Shown here: piece by piece, positions 1 through 6,407 of the stretch
Numbering within the stretch: position 1 is the stretch's first letter
How the letters are laid out: the number at the start of each line of letters is the position of its first letter
Source of the DNA: an uncultured Collinsella sp.
GTDB taxonomy: Bacteria > Actinomycetota > Coriobacteriia > Coriobacteriales > Coriobacteriaceae
Assembly: GCA_900551655.1 (NCBI GenBank)
Contig: URWM01000006.1
Span: forward strand, 1 to 18,045
DNA: 18,045 nt
Direction of reading: 5' to 3'
Notes under the pieces: model-generated
What the model was told of the DNA's origin: nothing
The model's database searches: none
Seen by the model: the letters and a program-made list of their open reading frames with translations, nothing else
Program-made: the position numbers and the translations under genes

Positions 1-758
1 AGGCGGCGCTAGGCAGCGACGTACTGGGCAGCCGTGCCTATGCCGAGGAACTGGCCGATCGCGAGGCCGAGGAAGCCGCCGCGCAGGCAGCAGAAGCCGA
101 AGCCGCGGAAGCCGCCGAGTCCGAGCTCGACGAATACGGCATCGCCATCGAGGGTGCCGACCAGGAGACGGCTTCAGCTCAGGATGCCGCTTCGCCTGCC
201 CCAGCCGAGCCCCGCATCGCCCGCGTTCTCGAGGTCGGCTGCGGCACGGGCTGCATTTCGCTCTCCCTTGCCTGGGAGCGCCGCGGCCACGTTGCCTGCA
301 CCGCCACCGATATCGAGCCGCGCGCCATCGACCTTGCTACCAAAAACCGCGATGCGCTTGGCCTCACGTCCGGCGAGGTCGCCTTTAGCCTCACCAACCT
401 GGTGAGCTCCATTCCCCACGACGAGTGGGGCACCTTTGACGTACTCGTCTCCAACCCGCCCTACATCCCCACCGATGTCATGCGCTCGCTGCCGCACGAG
501 GTCAAGGACTTTGAGCCCGATCTGGCGCTCGAGGGTGGTGCCGACGGCCTCGATATCTTCCGCCGCCTGCTCAACGCGGCGCCCTACATGTTGCGCGCCG
601 GCGGCCTCTTTGCCTGCGAGCTCTACGAGGGCGCGCTCGACGCTGCGGCCGAGCTCTGTCGTCAAGCGGGTCTGTCGGACGTGCGCATCGTCCGCGACCT
701 CACCGATCGCCCCCGTATCGTCCGAGCCATCGTCACCGAGCCCAAACAGCGCCAGTAA
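1..758 (+). CDS. prmC: PrmC (HemK) release-factor glutamine methyltransferase, 5' end missing
   Basis: SAM-dependent enzyme that methylates the Gln of the GGQ motif in release factors RF1/RF2, in the cytoplasm. The reading frame (codons starting at positions divisible by 3) is open from the window edge to the TAA at 756-758, so the start lies upstream. Visible parts: an Ala/Glu-rich low-complexity stretch at about 39-215; the SAM-binding motif I, LEVGCGTGCISLSLA, at about 228-272; then a Rossmann-fold methyltransferase with the diagnostic NPPY catalytic motif (VSNPPYIP, NPPY at 453-464). The region upstream of motif I that normally carries the release-factor-binding helices is mostly outside the window. 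prmC commonly sits near prfA and tsaC; tsaC is indeed downstream, with hicAB in between. The low-complexity insert just before motif I is unusual for the family. The NPPY plus GxGxG pair makes another N5-glutamine methyltransferase the only real alternative. Confidence 0.9.
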   Translation, partial: AALGSDVLGSRAYAEELADREAEEAAAQAAEAEAAEAAESELDEYGIAIEGADQETASAQDAASPAPAEPRIARVLEVGCGTGCISLSLAWERRGHVACTATDIEPRAIDLATKNRDALGLTSGEVAFSLTNLVSSIPHDEWGTFDVLVSNPPYIPTDVMRSLPHEVKDFEPDLALEGGADGLDIFRRLLNAAPYMLRAGGLFACELYEGALDAAAELCRQAGLSDVRIVRDLTDRPRIVRAIVTEPKQRQ

Positions 759-772
759 TATTTATTAACTGG

Positions 773-801
773 TTAGCAAAAATTATAAAGTAGTTTATAA
801 T
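773..801 (+). promoter_or_regulatory. Promoter of hicAB
   Basis: A perfect -10 hexamer TATAAT (796-801) lies 17 bp after a 4/6 match -35, TTAGCA (773-778), in a sharply AT-rich island between two GC-rich genes. Transcription would start near 808, about 19 nt before the hicA ATG. The -10 lies inside the right arm of a perfect inverted repeat, as expected for a self-repressed toxin-antitoxin operon. Confidence 0.7.
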
Positions 802-802
802 T
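781..802. promoter_or_regulatory. Palindromic operator overlapping the hicAB -10 box
   Basis: AATTATAAA (781-789) and TTTATAATT (794-802) form a perfect 9-bp inverted repeat around a 4-bp centre (GTAG). The right arm contains the -10 hexamer. HicB antitoxins are known to bind palindromes in their own promoters; that this is HicB's site is inference from position and symmetry. Confidence 0.6.
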
Positions 803-826
803 AGGACGGCTGAAAGAGGTCGGCCC

Positions 827-1012
827 ATGCAACCTCCTACCTTTCGGGAAATCATTGTCCTACTCAAGCACGATGGATTCGTGAAGGTCGCGCAAGTCGG
901 TAGTCATGCCAAGTATGTTTCCGGTGACCGTGTTGTCACCGTGAACGGCTCGGGTGGTGATCGACCAAAGAAGGGCACGTGGGCAAGTATTCGTCGCCAA
1001 GCTGGATGGTAG
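827..1012 (+). CDS. hicA: HicA-type mRNA interferase toxin
   Basis: Toxin of a type II toxin-antitoxin pair. HicA proteins have a small dsRBD-like fold and cleave mRNA. The 61-residue protein is the usual size and shows the family order: REIIVLLKHDGF helix, VGSHAKY with the catalytic His (His27), a VTVNGSG strand, and the C-terminal KKGTWASIRRQAGW helix typical of HicA. Start ATG 827 is preceded by AAAGAGG (813-819). The toxin gene comes first and hicB follows 11 nt later, the normal hicAB order. Expressed from its own promoter, it probably acts independently of the surrounding prmC and tsaC. Confidence 0.9.
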   Translation: MQPPTFREIIVLLKHDGFVKVAQVGSHAKYVSGDRVVTVNGSGGDRPKKGTWASIRRQAGW

Positions 1013-1023
1013 TTGGAGGCAAA

Positions 1024-1470
1024 ATGAGGCAGCGATTTACCTATGACTGCATTCTCATAAAAGAAGACGACGGTTACTGCGCCAGCTTCCCGCAGATTCC
1101 CGGCGCCTTTGCCGATGGCGATACGCGCGAAGAAGCGATTGCCCATGCCACCGAGGCACTGATGGCGTTTTTGGCCGACGACCTCAACAACGGTTTGACT
1201 CCGGCAGGGTACGAACGATCGGCCGAGGTCGTGGCCCTTTCAGTCGAAATCGACCACGAGGACGCTCGGGAAGCGGCGTGCCGAACATTTAAAGACGCAG
1301 CGCTGGACCTCAAAGTCTCTGCTCCGCGGATTACCGCGCTGGTCAAAGCCGGAAAGCTCGATGTTGAACTCGTCGACGGCCGTCGGATGATAACGATAGA
1401 CAGCATCGAGCGCTACGCCGCCCAAGAACGCCACGCCGGCAGGCCAAAGAAGTTCGTCGCAGTCCAATAA
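1024..1470 (+). CDS. hicB: HicB-type antitoxin with C-terminal DNA-binding domain
   Basis: Neutralises HicA and likely represses the operon. Residues 1-75 form the HicB partial RNase H-like domain: alternating strands with EDDGYCASFPQIPG and the DTREEAIAHATEAL helix, as in family members. Residues 92-135 (LKVSAPRITALVKAGKL, then VDGRRMITIDSIERY) read like a helix-turn-helix plus wing of the MerR/excisionase type, followed by a basic tail (RPKK). Many HicB proteins instead end in a ribbon-helix-helix or Xre-type HTH. Start chosen at ATG 1024: GGAGG at 1015-1019 lies 4 nt upstream, and the longer frame from 979 would overlap hicA. 148 residues, 11 nt behind hicA. Confidence 0.88.
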   Translation: MRQRFTYDCILIKEDDGYCASFPQIPGAFADGDTREEAIAHATEALMAFLADDLNNGLTPAGYERSAEVVALSVEIDHEDAREAACRTFKDAALDLKVSAPRITALVKAGKLDVELVDGRRMITIDSIERYAAQERHAGRPKKFVAVQ

Positions 1471-1604
1471 CCCCCTCACTTTCACCGACTACTAGAGCCG
1501 CTCACCAAACCAACATGCGCTCTGGGCAAATAGGTTGAACGTTTCGTGCGAGAATGCCCCACAGTAAACAAACTTGCACCAGAGCGTAAGGGGCTGGCAT
1601 ACAC

Positions 1605-2345
1605 ATGCAGACGGTCTATCGGGTATACGAGGGAGCGCGCGAGCCGCATCGGCTTGCAGTCGAGCGCACGGCCGAGCTACTCGGTCGCGGCGGCCTGGCG
1701 CTTATTCCAACCGAGACGGTCTACGGTGTCGCCGTGGCGGTCAACGCTTTCTCGGATGCCGTTCCACAAGATACAAGTGAGCCTCTGCCGTGGCCGCGCG
1801 ATCCGCAGGCCACCGTCAACGGCGCCGCGGTCCCCGCGCTCGGTACCGGCTATCGTCGCATCTTTACCCTCAAGCAGCGCGAGCTCACCCAAACGGTTGC
1901 CTGGCTGGTCGATGATGCCGGGGCGCTCGATCGCTATGGCGTGGATATCCCTAATGAGGCCCGCGTGCTCGCCCGACGATGCTGGCCGGGCGCCCTGACT
2001 ATCGTGGTCAAGGCGGCCCCCTGCGTGCCGACCTTTATGCGCGCCGCCGACGACACGGTGGCACTTCGCGCTTCGGCCTCGCCCGTGGTGCAAGCGCTCA
2101 TCCGCGCCTGCGGCAGCCCTCTTGCCTGCACCAGCGCCAACACGCATGGCGCGCCCGCGCCGGCAAGTTTTGTCACGGTGGAGGAGCGCATCCTGGAGGG
2201 GGTCGATGTTGCCGTCGACGCCGGCGAGACCCCGTGTCGCGACGCCTCGACCATCGTGTCGTTCCAGCACGGCGAACTCCAGATCCTGCGCCAAGGCGCA
2301 CTTCCCGCATCAGAGATCGAGCGGGTCCTGTCCGACCCGATGTAA
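1605..2345 (+). CDS. tsaC: Threonylcarbamoyl-AMP synthase (Sua5/YrdC/YwlC family)
   Basis: Makes threonylcarbamoyl-AMP from threonine, bicarbonate and ATP for the t6A37 modification of ANN-decoding tRNAs. The 246-residue protein shows the family motifs in order: IPTETVYGVA (34-43), LKQR (89-92, the K-x-R substrate motif), CWPGALTIVVKA (126-137), LACTSANTHG (173-182, S-x-N motif) and DASTIVSF (213-220). It lacks the extra Sua5 C-terminal domain, so it is the short TsaC type. Residues about 52-82 look like an insertion between the TVYG loop and the K-x-R segment. Start ATG 1605 has AAGGGG at about 1588-1593. It ends 16 nt before glpK, so the two are probably cotranscribed. Confidence 0.9.
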   Translation: MQTVYRVYEGAREPHRLAVERTAELLGRGGLALIPTETVYGVAVAVNAFSDAVPQDTSEPLPWPRDPQATVNGAAVPALGTGYRRIFTLKQRELTQTVAWLVDDAGALDRYGVDIPNEARVLARRCWPGALTIVVKAAPCVPTFMRAADDTVALRASASPVVQALIRACGSPLACTSANTHGAPAPASFVTVEERILEGVDVAVDAGETPCRDASTIVSFQHGELQILRQGALPASEIERVLSDPM

Positions 2346-2361
2346 TAGAAAGGTGTAAGCG

Positions 2362-3903
2362 ATGTCGTTGAATCTGGGCAGCCTGGGCATGGAAGATGCC
2401 TCGTTTAACTTTGGCGGTTCCTACATCATGGCGCTCGACTGCGGCACCACCTCGGTACTTGCGACCATCGTCGACGAGTACGGCTGCATCGTCGCGCAGG
2501 CACGTCGTAGCGTCAAAACCAGCTTCCCGCGTCCCGGTTGGATAGAGCAAGACCCCATGGAGGTGCTTGCCAGCCAGATCGGCGTGATGATGGAGGTCCA
2601 GTTTAAGAGCGGCATCCATTCTGACCGCATCGCCGCCATCGGTATCTCCAACCAGCGCGAGACCACGGTGGTGTGGGACCGCATAAGCGGCCAACCCATC
2701 TACAACGCCATCGTGTGGCAATGCCGTCGCACCGCACCTCTGATCGACGAGCTGGTCGAGCAGGGCGCAGAAGAACTGGTGCGCTCCCGCACGGGACTCA
2801 CGCTCGATCCGTATTTCTCGGCTTCCAAGGTGCAGTGGATCCTCGACAACGTCGATGGTGCGCGTGAGAGCGCGGCGGCGGGCGACCTCATGTTCGGCAC
2901 CATCGACACCTGGCTCATCTACAACCTCACCGGCGGTCAGGTCTTTGCCACCGACTACACCAATGCCAGCCGCACCGCGCTCTTTAATATCCATACGCTC
3001 GATTGGGACGACGATCTGCTGGCACTTTTCGACATCCCGCGTTCCATGATGCCCGAGGTTCGTTGGAGCTCGGGCGACTACGGCCGCGTCGCGAGCGACA
3101 TCATGACCAACATGCCGCCCATCATGGGCGTGGCGGGCGATCAGCAGGCGTCGCTGTTCGGCCACTGCTGCTTCCATCCCGGCCAGACCAAAAACACCTA
3201 TGGCACGGGCTGCTTTATGCTCATGAACACCGGCGACGAGATCGTCGAATCCAAGAACGGTTTGGTCTCCACGATCGGTATCGCCGCGGACGGCAAGATC
3301 AGCTATGCGCTCGAGGGTTCTATCTTTGCCGCCGGCTCAACCATGAACTGGCTGCGCAACAACATGGGCATCATCTCGAGCGTGAGCGAGTCCGCGCAAC
3401 TCGCCACTTCGATTAACGACAACGAGGGCTGCTACTTCGTTCCCGCCTTCGCAGGCCTGGGCGCTCCCTGGTGGGACCCGCATGCTCGCGGTATCGTGTG
3501 CGGCCTGACCGGCGCCTCGAGTCGCGCGACCATTGTGCGTGCGGCTTGCGAGTCCATGGCCTACCAGAGTTATGACGTGCTGCGCGCCATGGAGCAGGAC
3601 GTGGGACTTTCGATTGAGCGCCTGTCCGTCGATGGCGGCGCCTCACGCAACGAGTTCATCATGCAATTCCAGGCCGACCTGCTGGATATCCCCGTGCTGC
3701 AATGCGAGACGGTGGAGACCACGGCAATCGGTGCCGCGTACTTGGCGGGTCTTGCCGTCGGCTATTGGGAAGACCTTGAAGAGCTGGAGCAAAATGCCCA
3801 GATCGTTAGGACCTTCCTTCCCCATATGTCCGCCGAGCGTCGCGAGCAAAACCTTGCGGGCTGGCGTGATGCAGTCAAGCGCTCGCTCAGTACCGCACAG
3901 TAG
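2362..3903 (+). CDS. glpK: Glycerol kinase
   Basis: Phosphorylates glycerol to sn-glycerol 3-phosphate with ATP (FGGY kinase family, cytoplasmic). 513 residues, the normal length plus about 15 at the N terminus. Motifs seen: nucleotide loop ALDCGTTS (24-31), GWIEQDP (59-65), glycerol-contacting SNQRETT (96-102, with Arg99 and Glu100) and IVWQCRRT, DPYFSASKV (149-157), TDYTNASRT, AGDQQASLFGH (258-268, catalytic Asp260), KNTYGTGCF, and the C-terminal DGGASRN and TTAIGAAYLAG signatures. The stretch between Trp235 and Asp260 lacks both the FBP-binding segment of the E. coli enzyme and the His phosphorylated by HPr in Firmicutes. Start ATG 2362 follows AAAGGTG (2349-2355). No glpF or glpD is next to it; it follows tsaC by 16 nt. 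Confidence 0.96.
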   Translation: MSLNLGSLGMEDASFNFGGSYIMALDCGTTSVLATIVDEYGCIVAQARRSVKTSFPRPGWIEQDPMEVLASQIGVMMEVQFKSGIHSDRIAAIGISNQRETTVVWDRISGQPIYNAIVWQCRRTAPLIDELVEQGAEELVRSRTGLTLDPYFSASKVQWILDNVDGARESAAAGDLMFGTIDTWLIYNLTGGQVFATDYTNASRTALFNIHTLDWDDDLLALFDIPRSMMPEVRWSSGDYGRVASDIMTNMPPIMGVAGDQQASLFGHCCFHPGQTKNTYGTGCFMLMNTGDEIVESKNGLVSTIGIAADGKISYALEGSIFAAGSTMNWLRNNMGIISSVSESAQLATSINDNEGCYFVPAFAGLGAPWWDPHARGIVCGLTGASSRATIVRAACESMAYQSYDVLRAMEQDVGLSIERLSVDGGASRNEFIMQFQADLLDIPVLQCETVETTAIGAAYLAGLAVGYWEDLEELEQNAQIVRTFLPHMSAERREQNLAGWRDAVKRSLSTAQ

Positions 3904-3975
3904 GGCTGCGATGGGCTGCTCGATACAACAAACCGCTAAACTTATGCATGGCGTGCGGCGGCAACATTGTTGCGC

Positions 3976-4003
3976 GCCTTGTCAGCAAGGCCGTTTTGCG
4001 GCC
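3976..4003 (+). promoter_or_regulatory. Structured upp leader with two mutually exclusive hairpins
   Basis: GCCTTG (3976-3981), loop TCAG, CAAGGC (3986-3991), then CGTTTTG resembles a short intrinsic terminator. GGCCG (3989-3993) can instead pair with CGGCC (3999-4003), which would disrupt the first hairpin. Upstream, GCAACA-T-TGTTGC (3961-3973) is a further perfect palindrome. The upp ribosome-binding site follows at 4010-4016. Whether this is a regulatory leader or chance is undecided; no PyrR-type consensus was recognised. Confidence 0.3.
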
Positions 4004-4026
4004 GCAACGAAAGGGGCAATCAACCC

Positions 4027-4674
4027 ATGACCGTCACCTACGATGCGTCCCGTGTGACGCTTGTCGATCATCCGCTCGTCCAGCACAAGCTGTCGATCCT
4101 GCGCGACAAAAACACCGGTACCAACCAGTTCCGCCAGCTCGTGCGCGAACTCGCGCTTTTTGACGGCTACGAGGCCATGCGCGACCTGCCTATGGAAGAC
4201 GTCGAGGTCGAGACCCCCATCACTACCGCCACGTTCAAACAGCTCGCCGGCAAGAAACTCGCCATCGTGCCCATCCTGCGTGCGGGCCTTGGCATGGTCG
4301 ACGGCATTCTCGACCTGGTGCCCTCCGCTCGCGTGGGCCACATCGGCATGGAGCGCGACGAGGTCACCCACGAGCCGCACGAGTATTACTGCAAGATGCC
4401 CAAGGATATCGACCAGCGCATCTGCCTGGTCGTCGACCCCATGCTCGCCACGGGCGGTTCGGCCGAGATGGCCATCAGCTACCTGCGCGAGCGCGGTGTC
4501 AAGGATATCCGCATGTTGTGTATCGTCGCCGCACCCGAGGGTCTCAAGTCGCTGACCGAAAAGGACTCCGACGTCCATATTTATACGTGCGCCATCGACG
4601 ACCATCTCAACGAGGCCGCCTACATCGTTCCCGGCCTCGGCGACGCCGGAGACCGCATCTACGGCACGCTGTAA
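4027..4674 (+). CDS. upp: Uracil phosphoribosyltransferase
   Basis: Pyrimidine salvage enzyme: uracil + PRPP to UMP + PPi, cytoplasmic. 215 residues, close to the usual 208-210. Seen: the N-terminal [17 protein letters not shown] segment, PILRAGLGM (82-90), the PRPP-binding loop [12 protein letters not shown] (135-146) and the conserved C-terminal uracil-binding [13 protein letters not shown]. The ATG at 4027 is preferred over the in-frame upstream starts because AAAGGGG (4010-4016) precedes it and family homology begins there. The gene stands alone between glpK (123 nt upstream) and the terminator at 4717. It probably has its own control through the structured leader. Confidence 0.96.
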   Translation: MTVTYDASRVTLVDHPLVQHKLSILRDKNTGTNQFRQLVRELALFDGYEAMRDLPMEDVEVETPITTATFKQLAGKKLAIVPILRAGLGMVDGILDLVPSARVGHIGMERDEVTHEPHEYYCKMPKDIDQRICLVVDPMLATGGSAEMAISYLRERGVKDIRMLCIVAAPEGLKSLTEKDSDVHIYTCAIDDHLNEAAYIVPGLGDAGDRIYGTL

Positions 4675-4716
4675 TCTCTGGGCCATACCGGCTAACGTCG
4701 AAAATACGAAGAAATG

Positions 4717-4758
4717 GTGCGCGCGGGCGAGCAAAAGTCGTCCACGCGCACTTCTGTT
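4717..4758 (+). terminator. Intrinsic terminator after upp
   Basis: GTGCGCG (4717-4723) pairs with CGCGCAC (4745-4751), and GGGCGA (4725-4730) pairs with TCGTCC (4738-4743) through one G-U. One C/A mismatch separates the two blocks and the loop is GCAAAAG. TTCTGTT follows, so the U-tract is weak. It separates upp from the ATP synthase promoter. Confidence 0.6.
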
Positions 4759-4865
4759 AACGGACGTTTTGCGCTGAGGGGTTCGAAAAAACGTATTACC
4801 GTACCTGCGGCATAAAGAAGGCCTTAAGAAAACGTACAGGTGCGTATTAACCGTTTGTTTTACGG

Positions 4866-4893
4866 TTGTACTTTAGCGATTGGCTCGTACAAT
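4866..4893 (+). promoter_or_regulatory. Promoter of the ATP synthase operon
   Basis: TTGTAC (4866-4871) and TACAAT (4888-4893), 16 bp apart, are the best sigma-A-type pair in the 280-nt gap between upp and the first atp gene. A perfect inverted repeat, AACCGT (4849-4854) and ACGGTT (4862-4867), overlaps the -35 and could be a regulator site. Transcription would start near 4900, giving a leader of about 55 nt. The rest of the gap (4759-4848) is AT-richer and holds nothing else I can name. Confidence 0.6.
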
Positions 4894-4954
4894 AGTCACC
4901 AATGTTTGGCTGGGACTGTGCTGTGAGGCGTTAAAAAGGAAAGTGAGGACGCCA

Positions 4955-5266
4955 GTGTTTCAGATAGCCGATCTGCTCGCTATCGTTGCAGGTGCCATCG
5001 CGGGCGCAATTGCCTTCCTTCCCTTTGTTTTTACGCTCAAGCCGGTTCTTGACGATAAACAGAATGCGGACATGCTCAAGGGCATGGTGAGCCTGGCGGT
5101 CTCGGCAGTCGCCCTGCTCGTCTTTACCTTGGTTGTGTTTGTGTTGTTCGGAGAGGCATTTCGCATGTTCCTCCTGGGCGAGGCGATCGGCTTCGTGGCC
5201 TTTATGGCCGCCTGCACGGTTCGCGTCGCCAAGGCGCTGCGAGATCCTCATGAGGTCGAAAGGTAA
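4955..5266 (+). CDS. Small three-helix membrane protein in the atpI position
   Basis: 103 residues, not recognised by sequence. Three hydrophobic segments at about 7-29, 44-66 and 70-90, with a short polar loop (residues 32-43, LDDKQNADMLKG) and a charged C-terminal tail (RDPHEVER). It is the first gene of the atp operon and ends 3 nt before atpB, where many bacteria encode AtpI, a small membrane protein that helps c-ring assembly. A role in Fo assembly is therefore plausible but rests on position only. Start chosen at GTG 4955, with GAGGA at about 4945-4949. The in-frame TTG at 4880 precedes the -10 box at 4888-4893 and would not be transcribed from that promoter. Confidence 0.7.
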   Translation: MFQIADLLAIVAGAIAGAIAFLPFVFTLKPVLDDKQNADMLKGMVSLAVSAVALLVFTLVVFVLFGEAFRMFLLGEAIGFVAFMAACTVRVAKALRDPHEVER

Positions 5267-5269
5267 GTC

Positions 5270-6073
5270 GTGGAAATTTTTGAAAAGCTGCCTGATGAGA
5301 TTAATCATCTGGTCAGCGAGTTCAGCTCCACCCCTGTCGTGGGCGATCTGAGCTGCGGCATCACGCAGTACTCGTTTTGGCTGATCGTCTCCACGATCGT
5401 GCTCCTGATCGTCCTGGCCGTGTTCAAGAAGAAGCAGACCCTGGTTCCCAAGGGCTTCTTCGTCAACGGTTTCGAGTACATCATCGAGTACGTCGAGAAC
5501 GATATCGGCAAGGGCGTCGTGGGTGAGAACTGGAAGAAGCACTTCCCGTTCCTGTGCTCGCTTTTCCTGTTCATCCTGATCAATAACATGATCGGCCTGA
5601 TCCCGGGAATGAAGCCCGGCACCGGTGCAATCGGCTCCACCGCCGCGCTCGCCATCTTCGCCTTCGTGTACTTCATCTACTACGGATGCAAGGCTCACGG
5701 CGTGATCGGCTACATCAAGAGCCTCGCCCCGCAGGGCGTGAGCTTCCCGATGAACGTGCTCGTGTGGGTCGTCGAGCTTTTCTCGACCTTCCTGCGCCTC
5801 ATCACGCTCGCCGTCCGTCTGTTCTGCAACATGTTCGCAGGACACGTGGTCATGGGCTCGTTCGCCATCATGGCGAGCATGTTCATGCAGCCGCTGCTTC
5901 AGCAGGTTTCCGCGGCCCACGCCGTCGGCGCCCTGCCTTCGCTGGCCTGGCTTGCCATCCTCATCCTGATCTATGCGATCGAGCTTGTGGTCGGCGCCAT
6001 CCAGGCTTACGTCTTCACGGTCCTTACCGCCGTGTATGTCTCCGAGGCAGAGGAGGTCGCGGAGGAGGAGTAG
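5270..6073 (+). CDS. atpB: F1Fo ATP synthase subunit a
   Basis: Membrane subunit forming the two half-channels that carry protons to and from the c ring. 267 residues with five to six hydrophobic helices. The essential arginine (E. coli Arg210) is Arg183 in the LITLAVRLFCNMFAGH motif; the preceding NNMIGLIPGM and final ELVVGAIQAYVFTVL segments are also family signatures. Start GTG 5270 has GAAAGG (5258-5263) upstream and lies 3 nt after the small membrane protein, so translation is probably coupled. The C terminus is unusually acidic (SEAEEVAEEE). Confidence 0.96.
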   Translation: MEIFEKLPDEINHLVSEFSSTPVVGDLSCGITQYSFWLIVSTIVLLIVLAVFKKKQTLVPKGFFVNGFEYIIEYVENDIGKGVVGENWKKHFPFLCSLFLFILINNMIGLIPGMKPGTGAIGSTAALAIFAFVYFIYYGCKAHGVIGYIKSLAPQGVSFPMNVLVWVVELFSTFLRLITLAVRLFCNMFAGHVVMGSFAIMASMFMQPLLQQVSAAHAVGALPSLAWLAILILIYAIELVVGAIQAYVFTVLTAVYVSEAEEVAEEE

Positions 6074-6197
6074 TCTTCCGTTCGCGCCTTAAAGGTAAGG
6101 CAATTCGTTAAACCGCCGGTGCCCGTACCCATGGAGCCCGGCAGTTATAAAAAGGTTATCCTGCGTGAAATAAGACACGCACGACAAAGGAGGAATC

Positions 6198-6392
6198 GTG
6201 GGAGTTATCGGTTACGGTCTCGGTGTTATCGGCGCTGGTCTTGCTATCGGCCTGTCTGCTCTGGGTGCTACGGGTGCTATGGCCCGTCAGCCTGAGGTCC
6301 AGGGCCGCGTGTTCACCGTCTTCATCATGGGCTCCGCCTTCGGCGAGGCTCTGGCTCTGATCGGCTTCGTTGTCGCGCTGATCGTTAAATAG
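6198..6392 (+). CDS. atpE: F1Fo ATP synthase subunit c (proteolipid)
   Basis: Two-helix hairpin that oligomerises into the rotor ring. Helix 1 is glycine/alanine rich (GLGVIGAGLAIGLSALGATG), the polar loop ARQPE is canonical (29-33), and helix 2 holds the ion-carrying carboxylate Glu50 (GSAFGEALALIG). The positions that make the Na+ site in Ilyobacter-type rings are not polar here: the Gln equivalent is Ile17 and the residue after the Glu is Ala51. Proton coupling is therefore expected. At 64 residues it is shorter than most c subunits (70-90). The start is GTG 6198, preceded by a full AAAGGAGG (6186-6193); an in-frame TAA at 6171 excludes a longer protein. A 124-nt gap separates it from atpB, unlike the tight spacing elsewhere in the operon. 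Confidence 0.95.
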   Translation: MGVIGYGLGVIGAGLAIGLSALGATGAMARQPEVQGRVFTVFIMGSAFGEALALIGFVVALIVK

Positions 6393-6407
6393 CACGGAGC
6401 GTCAAGT

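Noticed and set aside
979..1023. Earlier start for hicB
   Set aside because: It overlaps the end of hicA and has no SD; GGAGG at 1015-1019 points to ATG 1024 where homology begins.
3904..4026. PyrR-binding or known pyrimidine riboswitch in the upp leader
   Set aside because: No matching consensus could be seen; only generic short hairpins are present.
4880..4954. Upstream TTG start for the atpI-position gene
   Set aside because: It precedes the -10 box (4888-4893), so it would not be transcribed from that promoter; GTG 4955 has a usable SD.
6198..6392. Sodium-coupled ATP synthase
   Set aside because: The c subunit lacks the Na+-site Gln in helix 1 (Ile17) and the Ser/Thr after the carboxylate (Ala51), so proton coupling is expected.
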